Of a DNA stretch of 64,000 bases, positions 51,670 through 61,302 are shown piece by piece. The position numbers and the translations under genes were made by a program. The DNA comes from Tetrahymena thermophila SB210 (lineage: Eukaryota > Ciliophora > Oligohymenophorea > Hymenostomatida > Tetrahymenidae). Under the pieces are notes generated by a model that did no database searches, was not told the DNA's origin, and saw nothing but the letters and a program-made list of their open reading frames with translations. Numbering within the stretch: position 1 is the stretch's first letter; each line of letters opens with the position of its first letter. Location of the stretch: the NCBI RefSeq assembly GCF_000189635.1, contig NW_002476452.1, positions 372,001-436,000 of the forward strand, read 5' to 3'.

Positions 51670-53020
51670 ATAATTTAAACCCATATATTATCCAAAAAAT
51701 TTAATTTTCGGACTTTAAACCCTAGGGGGTTTATCTTAGAGAATAGAGTAATAAATAGAGTATTTTTATTTTTATGAATAAAACACTTTTAATTTAAAAT
51801 AATAAAAAACACTTTTATTTTTGAAGAATAGTGAAATATTCTAATTAAATTAAAAAAAAAGAAAGATTTTTGATTAGTATTCTAAAATTGATCTATTTTA
51901 TATAATCTTAAATAGTATCTTACTTATCAATATTAGAGTTTAAGAAAATCCTTCCTATTATAGAAGAAAAGCTTAAAAATTCTAAGATCAGTCACTAAAG
52001 AAACAAACAAGTTTTTAACAAATATTTAGTAGATTCTTAAAATGATTAATAGTTTTAATTGTTTTTAAAACTAAAGCTATTTTAAAACTTATGCACTTAA
52101 AATAAAATATTAAAGTATTTTAAAATAATTTTCAAAATGAATATAATAATTTTTAGAATCATTTTAAACTAAAAAATTTACAATTCATTTGTATATTTAT
52201 ATTACTTAAACGGTTACAAAATTTTTTTTATTTTATATTAGACAGAAATTTCTCATTATCGCAATTAAATTTATCAAAATATTTTATTTATTTAAATGAT
52301 TAAAGAAAAATAGTAAAACATACCAATCGATAAAATCTAAAGTATTATGAAATTTTATATAAAATAATATAAACTGTTTTTATTCAAATTAATTTATATT
52401 TATAAAATAAATTAATTTCTTTTCACATAAAATATGGTAATCATAAATTATTATTCTTATTGCAAAATAAATAAAAATTATTTCACTTATTTAGTATGAA
52501 GTTTAATATTATTTAATTAATTTGTATTAAAAATAAAATGAATTATTATGAACTAAAATTTAAATGGGTTAGTTGTAATAAATTTCTTTAAAAATTCTTC
52601 AGCATAAAGATGGCATATATAATATATTTATTTGAATACTAAATATTAATATTTAATATTTTCATCCATCTAAAAATGCTTACCTACAAACTAATGCTTA
52701 CTTTTATACATTTTAAATATATTACTATTTATTACTTTATTCTTCTTTACCTATACTATATCTCAAACAACTTTCATTGTTTTAATTATGAATGAGTGTG
52801 CACAAATTTTCTATGAGAATGACAAAAGATTTTTTATTATACGTAGAAGAATCCCAATCATTATAGTAATCTAAACAAATTTTACCATTTTCATCTATAT
52901 TACTATGGTAAGGTAATGGCGAAATAAACTTTCCTTCAGGTCTAACCTCTGGAAAATCTTTAGTAAATTAGAATTCAGCTTTGTAAATTCCATTTTAGTG
53001 AATTGTATTACTTTCACCAT
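51670..53020. repeat. Segmental duplication, copy B (carries the intact E2-like gene)
   Basis: Partner of 48331-49218. The left block begins near 51683 with ATCCAAAAAATTTAATTTT and contains the palindrome AAACCCTAGGGGGTTT at ~51715-51731. The right block (52475-53015) spans the E2-like coding sequence. Copy B carries an extra AT-rich segment at ~52020-52470. Confidence 0.8.
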
Positions 53021-53147
53021 AAATGAGGACATTAAGCTTTGTTGGATCTTTTTTATTTTCCTCAACACTGAAAGAGCTGCCTTCTATTTCACACTAATGA
53101 GTAATGCACTTAAGAAATTCTTGTTAAACAATATTTTAAACTTCCAT
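52662..53147 (-). CDS. E2 ubiquitin-conjugating enzyme-like (UBC fold), 161 aa
   Basis: ATG 53145-53147 to TGA 52662-52664 is a single exon. The UBC core is recognisable: an N-terminal helix, a beta strand with YGESNTIHQNGIYKAEFQF, the FPEVRPEGKFISP turn (equivalent of the YPxxPP loop), then YHSNIDENGKICLDYY with the catalytic Cys at residue 91. The usual HPN motif is HSN (81-83), an unusual substitution. The helix after the active site (SFVILIENLCTLIHNQ) and the C-terminal helices are present. It accepts ubiquitin or a ubiquitin-like protein from an E1 as a thioester. The N-terminus is short, so an upstream exon is possible. It lies beside deubiquitinase genes, a predicted ubiquitin-like protein and a RINGv protein. 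Confidence 0.8.
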
Positions 53148-54180
53148 TTGTTTTTCTTAAATTTTTTATTGATTAATTTTTTGATAATTATTCTTAATTT
53201 TTTTTAAAGATGTATTTGAAATTTGAAGAATTCTTAAAAGCAATATATTAAAAGTTTTGGTAGTTTCTAATAATTTTGAAATACAATTTATTTTTATTAT
53301 TACTAAATACTTAGTATACTTGGTGATGGTAATGCCATAATAATTAAATAGAATAATTAAAAATAAAATAATTTTAATATTTTTTGAGTATTACTGAATT
53401 TATTTACAAAAAAATCTAAATATTTTAGGATATATTTACAGAAGAATTGTATATATTTTTAAATAAAAATAAATGTTTTCTTTTAGTAATGCAATAATAT
53501 AGAATATCTTTATCAAAATATTTTGGCGACTCAATAAATTAAACACTTTGTCAAATTTTATACATTTAAAAAGAAAATATTTATTTTAATTATTTTATTT
53601 ATTTGTAATTAAAATAGAATAAGTTTTGTAATAGAAGATTAAATTTAGATAATAAAAGACTTTTATTAATTTTTTGTTTAATTAATTATGTATTTTTCTT
53701 AACTGCGTCATTAAAATACCCTAAATTAAATGAATGCTGTGCAAACTTCTCTTTTTTTCTACTTATCTCTAACATTTTAAATATTCTTATCTTTAAATTA
53801 TAAAAATATTCTAAGTAATTACATTTATACATTCTCAGGGCTCTATAATTTACACATTTAAGCTAATTTAACAGAATTTATAACTTATTTGTTAACTTTT
53901 TGTAAGTTATTTTTATAACCCAAAAATATTTGTATTCAAGAAAATTTAAATCTATATAGATAGTATTTAATTTACTGCTAAAAATTCAATTGATCAACTA
54001 TAAATTTTGGGCTTTTATCTTTTATTTATTGTATCTTTCTTTTTAAGTAATATTCTAACAAATCATTTATGAAATCATTAATAGTCTTAAGTCTTTTTTT
54101 TGATTGAAATAACAAAAATTATAAAGCTTTTTAAGATATAATCATAGAGTGTTATACTAAATCAGAAAGCATAAATCAAA
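53148..54180. other. AT-rich spacer, possible further E2 relic
   Basis: Around 53700-53760 the minus strand has TTTGCACAGCATTCATTTAA, resembling the TTGTGCACACTCATTCATAA of the E2 gene, which hints at a third, badly decayed copy. Otherwise no gene was recognised. Confidence 0.3.
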
Positions 54181-55500
54181 ATGGTTCTATCTATTTATAA
54201 TTTTATAAGAAATTTTTTAAAACCATAACATTTTTATATAACTTTTGCTTTTTTATCATTGATCTATTTTTAGAGAAGATAAAAGAAAAAAAAGTAGATT
54301 TTATGGAAGGGCTTTATAAATTTAGGAAATACTTGCTACATAAATGCAGCTCTCTAGCTGTTGAGATAAATCAATATTATTAACTCTAATTTTTTAGATT
54401 AGTAATAATCATGGTTAGCAAATTAGCTTAAATAGCTTTTTAAAATGATTGATGAAAGTGAGTAAGTAGAAGAATAGCTTAAAAAACTTCACTCAATATC
54501 TTAATAACATTAGATTCATGAACTTAAAGGAGGTGATAGCTATTAAATATTATTTACATTTTTAAGGACCATTAATAGTGATATTAATAAAAGATGCTTT
54601 GCCTTAGGATAAAAAAATGTGCTAAATAATTTTGAAAGGCATATATCGATTGTGTCATTAGATGGTTATTAATGTTAATAATGCCATTAATTTTGATAAA
54701 AAGAAAAGAATTAAATAGAAATAATTGAAGAAAAAAATTTCAGCATTGATATTCATAACTTTAATGATCTTCATAAATTATAATCTATCTAATAAGAGAG
54801 TGAAATGATAAATTTTTGTTAAAATTGCAACTCTTAAACAAAATTTAAGACAAACAAAGTCATTAAAAATCTCCCGCAGTTCATAGTTGTTAAATTTTCA
54901 GAATAAAATTTACAAAATCTAAGCCAATCTTAATGTAAAAAAGAGATATTCCTTCAAGGGAGTGCTCACCCTTATAAAATTATAGGTTACTGTAGTTATA
55001 CAGGCAGCCATTATACATATACTGCTAACTATGATGATGTTTGGATACAATTTAATGACAGGAGAGTTTAAATTGAGTAAAAAGGATTTCAAAGAATATA
55101 CTATTTACTATTAATGAGGGTTTTAAATGAACTAATGAATGAATGGTTCAACATAATAAATAGATTAAATAGTAGCAATAAAAAAGACAAAATAAATAAA
55201 TAAATAATTTTTTATAATAACAAATTTTAATTTGAACTTAATTATTGTATGAATTTTATGTATTAATCAGATACATTCTCATAAATATAAAAATAATTAG
55301 AATATACATAAATACCAACTTTAATTAATTTGATCTTTGATTTATAAATACATTATTTGAATTTGTTATTTTATTTTTAATAATCTTAATTTGGTAAAAA
55401 TAAAATACTTTTATCACTTTATTACTTTTAATTTTACTTATAAATAATAATAATAAGTCTGTTTTCTATAATTATTTTAAATACAATTAAAAAACTTTGA
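54181..55500 (+). pseudogene. USP-type deubiquitinase with N-terminal membrane anchor and in-frame TGA
   Basis: ATG 54181 opens a frame with an N-terminal hydrophobic helix (HFYITFAFLSLIYF) and a basic stop-transfer patch (QRRQKKKK), followed by the USP Cys box GFINLGNTCYINAALQ (Cys52). This layout recalls membrane-anchored USP30. A CxxC pair (YQCQQCHQF) is followed at 54694-54696 by TGA (codon 172). The same frame continues with a second CxxC (NFCQNCNSQ) and the His box GYCSYTGSHYTYTANYDD (His277), then WIQFND. After ~55110 a small deletion relative to the 57527 paralog removes the normal stop, and the frame runs on in low-complexity sequence to TGA 55498-55500. It is probably a pseudogene; readthrough of the TGA is the alternative. 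Confidence 0.6.
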
Positions 55501-55585
55501 ATACTTACTTTCTTATAAAAAATAGATTCATTATTATTGATTCAAAACATAAATTATCAAAAAAAATTAAAACTAAAACAAATAA

Positions 55586-57019
55586 ATGTAATAATTACTG
55601 GCATGTTGTTGCCCCTGGTTTTATAAAACTAAAAACGAAGAGTAAAATTTAGATTAAAATAATAATTAAAATAACGAATTTAATGATTAAAGGAATATAA
55701 AAACTAAAAAAGAAAATAATCAAGCAATATAAGATAATTCAGATTTAAAAAGGAGCTAATATAATTAGAAAAATAATATTTACCCCTAAATGTCAAATAA
55801 TAATTAATAATTTAATAATAGGATTGTTTATAAATAAGAACTTAAAAATACTAACTATAATAATAATAACAAAGATTTAAAAGATTTAGATAATAAACCA
55901 AATGGAATGGAAGATAAATAAAAAAGTTTTAATAAAAAGGAAAATAATTCATAAAATAGTAAAAACTAAAAAAATCAAAAATTTGTAAAAGAGAATGACA
56001 AACAAATATAAGAAAGATATAATTACTCAAATTAAGATAAAAATAATAATCAAAATGAAAACAGAATATAATAAATAAATTCTTACTCCTAAAAGAAACA
56101 AATTAATAAGAAGCTTTAAATTTCAGATTAGGATAGATTTAATATCTAAGAATAGGATTTAAATCGCAATAAATAAGATTAAAAATTTTAAGACAAAAAT
56201 AGAGAAATTTAAACTTATTATGGCATATAAAATCTAGGGAACACCTGCTATATCAATTCTGCCCTCCAAATGCTGAGATAGATTTATGAAGAAAATGAGT
56301 AGTTTTTGGAGTAAAGATCTTATTTTGCCTAAAATTTAAAAGAATTCTTTTAAGGTCTTAGTAAAGGTTATGTTAACAGATAGTTATTAAATGACTTTAT
56401 CAGTATTTCAAATTAAAAGTAAACTCATGAGTAAAAAGGAGGAGATTCTTATTTGACTGCCTTTAATTATCTCTCTAAAATTATAAATGAGACGAATGAA
56501 TACAAATAAAATAATATTAATGAGTATAAACTAACACAATTTTAACAAATATTTACAATAATATTTTAAGATGGCTTATATTGTAAAAAATGTAAAAAAT
56601 ATTTGATGGATTCTACAGATATTCCATATATGAATGAACCTGATTCAAGCTTAGATTTGCAAAATTTTCCTAAATATAGAATAGAGTCAGTTTATAAGAG
56701 AATTTATACACAACAATCTTACTGTAATCAATGCAATTAAAAATCTAAATTGAAAACTTTAAGAAGTATTGCTTTCTTTCCTTAATTTCTGATAGTAAAG
56801 CTGCCTAAATCATCATTCAAGCTTGGGAAAAAGTAATAAAGAATTAAATTTGATAAAATAAGTTATTAATTAATAGGGTATTGTAATTACGATGGTGTTC
56901 ATTATACTTATACAGCTAAATAAAATAATATTTGGATAACTTATAATGATTCAATAACTTATTAAGTATATAAATTAAATTTAAGGTACTCAATATATCA
57001 ACTTTACAAAAAAATGTGA
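55586..57019 (+). CDS. USP-type deubiquitinase, 477 aa
   Basis: A single exon runs from ATG 55586 to TGA 57017-57019. The N-terminus MQQLLACCCPWF has a Cys cluster suited to palmitoylation. Residues ~15-210 are Asn/Gln/Lys-rich and disordered. The catalytic domain starts at ~214 with GIQNLGNTCYINSALQ (catalytic Cys221). A QKGGDSYLTAF block follows, then a pair of CxxC zinc-binding motifs (LYCKKCKKY and SYCNQCNQ) and the His box GYCNYDGVHYTYTAK (His439) with WITYND. All catalytic landmarks of the C19 (USP) peptidase family are present, so it should cleave ubiquitin or a ubiquitin-like protein at the Gly-Gly bond. It is the second of three tandem paralogs. Confidence 0.9.
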
Positions 57020-57526
57020 TTCTCCCTCATTATATCTTATTGAAATTAAGACAAGATTTGATAAAAAATTACTCTATATACATTTACATAATGTAATATT
57101 TATTTGAAATAGATAACTTTTGAGTAGTATTGAAATAATTTCTAAAAAATATCTATATTAATAAATTAGAATTGAATGTGTTTATTTATAAATTCTTTAA
57201 TTTTTTTCAAATGAGATTATTGAATATTTTTTTCTTTTTGAATAATTAATTAATCCAATACTTTTTCTAAAACTGATCTTGATAAATACTTTTTTGATAA
57301 AAGCAACCATTATTAATTGATCAATTTAGTTAATATTCTAAAACAAAAATAAAAGTATTTTATATTTTGACATTGTCTATAACTAAAAAATAAATATTTT
57401 TATTAAAAGTGTTTTATTTTACAAATATTGTTGATAACCTATTTGAAATTACTTATTTTTAAATTGCTCCCTTTAAGATATTTGATAAATATTTTATGTA
57501 AAAAATACTCAAAAATTAAACAAAGA
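57020..57526. other. AT-rich spacer between tandem USP genes
   Basis: Short promoter/terminator spacer; no further gene seen. Confidence 0.6.
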
Positions 57527-58555
57527 ATGAGTAAAAATAAAAATGAATACTAAAAATAAAATTAAAAGAATTCTAGCAAAAATAAAAAAACCTCCAATGG
57601 TTTTAAAAATCAACCTAAACACAAATTAATAGAAAATCAATCGCCGAATAAGATAACAGATAAAGAAATAGAGGGGGAATATGAAGAAGAAAGCAAAAAA
57701 GAATACAACAAAGTGACTGTAGGATTCCAAAATTTAGGTAATACATGCTACTTAAATACTGCTTTGCAAACGATAAGACAAATCAGTTGTATTAGTAGTG
57801 ACTCTCTTCCTGATACTATATTTTGTGAAACTCTCAAAATTTTATTTTAAAGCACCAATTGTAATCACAAAACAAAATATCTAAACTTTGTATTTGATAT
57901 AATGTAAAATTACTAAATACATCTAGAAAATGGAGGAGATGCATATTAGTGCCTTATAAACTTGCTTAGAAAAATCTATTCAGAAATAACTAATAAAAAA
58001 GGCATAGAATAGTTTTAAAAAAGCTTCTAAGCTATTTTTGAAGATGGAGTTTTCTGTAATAATTGTAAAAAGTATGAGGAATCTAAGGAAGTTTAATATT
58101 GCCATATTTAAGAAGAAATTATTGGGATAGAAGATTTTTCATTAAACTCAGCGATTATTGAACCTCAATCTCTTTATTAGGATAGTGAATGTAAATACAA
58201 TTGCTCGACTTGTAATCAACCTACTCTTAAACCTTTTAGAGCGATTATATCTGCTCCTAAATTCTTGATTTTTAAAGTAATAAAATAAGAAATAAGTAAT
58301 CAGCGAAATAATAAAAAAAAAGCTCAGAAATAAACAAATTATTCACAATTAAATACAAAAATAGAAGATTAATCTTAATCCTTTTGTTATAATTTAATTG
58401 GTTGTAGTGAGTTATCTAATAGTCACTATACTTACACTGCAAAATATGATGATTAATGGTATCGCTTTAATGATTCATATGGGTAGAAAATAGAAAATTT
58501 TAATATTAACAATAATAATAATATTAATTATTTACTATATATTAATGATAAATGA
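57527..58555 (+). CDS. USP-type deubiquitinase, compact, 342 aa
   Basis: ATG 57527 to TGA 58553-58555, one exon. A short Lys/Asn-rich N-terminus (~65 residues) precedes GFQNLGNTCYLNTALQ (catalytic Cys74). ENGGDAYQCL corresponds to the KGGDSYL block of the sister gene. Two CxxC pairs (VFCNNCKKY and YNCSTCNQ) and the His box GCSELSNSHYTYTAKYDDQW (His300) with YRFNDS follow. The family role is removal or processing of ubiquitin-like modifiers. It is the smallest of the four paralogs and lies 1.3 kb upstream of the predicted ubiquitin-like gene. No membrane anchor is visible. Confidence 0.9.
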
Positions 58556-59289
58556 GGAAATTAAGAGATTTTTATTTTTGTAAATTTTCATGAACAACTA
58601 CATTGTATTTTTTATTTTCATTTTCCATTTTAAAATTAAATAAACAAATAAATTAGATGATTAAATTAAAAATAATCAATTTGTTATTGAATAAGATATC
58701 ATTTTAAATTAAAAAAGAATTTTTTTTGATAGATTTTTAGTTTTTAGAAAATTAGAAATTAATTTAAGATAATTTTTTTGAAAAATAATTATGATTGTGC
58801 TTGATGTAAAAAGAAGTTACTCAACTTTTGATTTTGTGTATATTAACTTTTTTGTTTAAAATAATCCTTTACTTCTAATTACCAAAACTCATGAAAATAT
58901 TTTATAAATTTATTTGTTTTATTAATATGAATACTTTTTAAAAATCAAACTCATTTTAAAATAAAAGCTACTGTTTGCCAATCATGAATGAATAAAAAAT
59001 TTATTATAGATATAAGCAAATTGACATTTCCCTATTTTCTTAAATATTCTTAAGAAAAAAAGAAGAATTTAGTTTGCTTTATAAATTAATTTTGAATCTT
59101 GAAATTTTTAAAAGCTTCACTTAAAATAAGTAAATTTTAATATTATTATTTGATTTCAACTTAAATAAAATAAATTTAAAATGTAAAATTATAATTAAAA
59201 AAACTATTATTAAAATGAGTGAGCTGATTTAAAATCATAAATTTTATTTAAAAATAAATAAAAAAAGGCTTAAATGCCTAAATAAATTT
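58556..59289. other. AT-rich spacer
   Basis: No gene recognised; 3' flank of the USP gene and of the minus-strand remnant that follows. Confidence 0.5.
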
Positions 59290-59554
59290 AATAATTTTTT
59301 AGTCATTATATTAATCTAGTTAATAGTTTATCCATGAAGTGCTATATTTTCTAAATGTCTTTCTCTTCTACTACAGATTGATCATGTCATTCTTAACTAG
59401 ATTCTTTACTACCTCTGAGACATTGTCATTAGCTTCTCTTATAGCCGGTTTCATATGATTAATATGTAATAAATAGTTCCTTTTCAGGCATGGTACCTTT
59501 AAACTATCTAGAAAAAAATTTGCAAATCTATTAGCTCAAAGTTATATTAGCCAT
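59290..59554 (-). pseudogene. Small gene remnant with two frameshifts
   Basis: ATG 59552-59554 begins MANITLSQQICKFFSRQFKG then TMPEKEL. The coding signal continues in a second frame (LLHINHMKPAIREANDNVSE, VVKNLVKNDMI) and ends in a third (SVVEEKDIQKIQHFMDKLLT then RLIQ, TGA near 59297-59299). Restoring one base at each of two sites would give a protein of about 96 residues. The N-terminus is Arg/Lys- and Ser-containing without acidic residues, so an organelle targeting peptide is possible. No family recognised. Confidence 0.4.
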
Positions 59555-59844
59555 TTTATTTATGTTTTTATTTTGTTTAATTAATATATTTTATTAAACA
59601 TTACATTTTTTACCCGCCTTTTAATAAGAATAAAACCTATTAGAATATTAACAAATTAATTAATAACATTTTTTTATTTTAATTAAATCCTAAATAACTA
59701 ACCCCTAAGGTAAATTGCAATATTTTTTGATTAAAATCAGTACTATAAATAAAAACGAGCAAATCCAATAATAAAGATAATTATTAAAAAAAATTAAAAA
59801 ATCCAAATAATCACTCAAATATTAACTAAAATAAATCAAATAAA

Positions 59845-60105
59845 ATGAGCATAAAGGTTATGTTTATATAATTAGAAGGCTAACACTAAGGCTAAAAGGC
59901 TATTAAAGACTTTCCTTCCTCTACAACTTTAAAATAGGCTGCAATCGCTTGTAACATACCTATTAAAGATATGACCTTTAAATGTAATCAGGAAGCTTTA
60001 GATAACCTTGATAAGACTTTATAAGATATCAAAGATATTTATAATACAAATTCTCCAGTTCTTATTGTGAGAGTCTTTAAAAAAGCAGTTGGAGGCTTAG
60101 AGTGA
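59845..60105 (+). CDS. Predicted ubiquitin-fold protein ending GGLE, 86 aa
   Basis: ATG 59845 to TGA 60103-60105 in one exon; seven in-frame TAA/TAG codons are read as Gln. The order of elements fits the beta-grasp: strand 1 SIKVMFIQLEG, turn, strand 2 KAIKDFPSS, helix TTLKQAAIACN, then TFKCNQEALDN, DKTLQDIKDIY (compare the TLxDYNI stretch of ubiquitin) and the last strand SPVLIVRVFKKAVGG. The protein ends Gly83-Gly84-Leu85-Glu86, so removing two residues would expose a C-terminal Gly-Gly as in ubiquitin-like precursors. Its length also fits (76 in ubiquitin). It is flanked by USP genes and near an E2-like gene. Sequence identity to ubiquitin is too low to prove homology by eye. Confidence 0.7.
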
Positions 60106-60938
60106 ACTAGTCATAATCCTATTCAATATTATAAACAAAAATAAAAATAATTAATATACTAGATTATTCACTGTGTTTTTTTATTTTTTACTGAATAATA
60201 ATTTTTGTTATTTTGCTATCCCATTCGAATATTATCTTATTTAATTTTAAAGATTTATCATGGTCAATTAAAATATTTTCCTTTTATAATGATTAAAAAT
60301 AATGCAAATTTATTTTTATAGTCAAAACAAATTAACAAAATATACTATTTTAATGTATTTGTACTAAATAAATTAAAGAGTTTTATACTCAATTTATAAA
60401 GATAATACTATTTCAATTTAAAATAATATAAATTAATGCTCTTATTAGTAATCCATATCTTCATCTAAGAAGCATTGAAAAAAATAATTAAAAATAATTT
60501 GATTCGCGATAAAAGATAGCTACTTTACTCATTTCAAACAATTTTGTGAATGATTAAACAATTATTCAATTGATAAAATTAATAAGCTTTTTAGAATTAT
60601 TTCGTAGAGAATAGATGAGCAATCTAAAAAAATAAATCTAAAAATGTATAATTAAAAACAGATATTGCTAGGAAATACATAAAATGATTAATTACTATTA
60701 TTTTCCCCTTTAAGCTATTCATAATATTTCTGATTTAATAAAAACTTTATTTTGTGAAGGAAAAGGAAGTATTTTTTGTTTATATTCTAATTAATTATTA
60801 AAATAAAACACTTTTATTTTTTAAAAATTAATTATAAAACTAAAACTCTTTTATCCCTGAAATAATATGAATATTCTAATTAATAGATTTATATTATGTT
60901 TAATAATAATAATAATTACTTAAGTCATAACTTCATTA
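60106..60938. other. AT-rich spacer
   Basis: 3' flank of the ubiquitin-like gene; nothing else recognised. Confidence 0.5.
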
Positions 60939-60946
60939 TTAATCAC

Positions 60947-61057
60947 TAGGGATTGACCATATGACCATTTTTATCATTCGGCCATATAATATACCGAATT
61001 TTTTTAAAAATTATTCAGCCGTATACCGTATCATGAAATTTATACGGTCGATCCCTA
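60947..61057. mobile_element. 111-bp hAT-type MITE with 8-bp target-site duplication
   Basis: The element begins TAGGGATTGACCATATGA and ends TTATACGGTCGATCCCTA, whose reverse complement TAGGGATCGACCGTATAA matches the start with a few changes, giving terminal inverted repeats of ~18 bp. It is flanked on both sides by TTAATCAC (60939-60946 and 61058-61065), a perfect 8-bp duplication, the hallmark of hAT transposition. The interior is partly self-complementary (CGGCCATATAATATACCG, CAGCCGTATACCGTA) and GC-richer than its surroundings. It is non-autonomous, with no coding capacity. Confidence 0.9.
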
Positions 61058-61302
61058 TTAATCACTAATTAAAATTGAAATTTTAACTTGCTTTAATGAT
61101 GAATTCTTAGGTTTTTTAAATTCTATAAATATAATAATATTTATTATCTAAAAAATAATATTATTTTCAATAGTAACATAAAATTTAAATATTCAAATTA
61201 TTATAAAAAAGACTATCTTAAAAAAAATATATAAATTTATAAAATTTAAAACAAAAAAATATTTTAAAGTATTCTTTGACTTTATTAGTTATTTAGTTTA
61301 TC

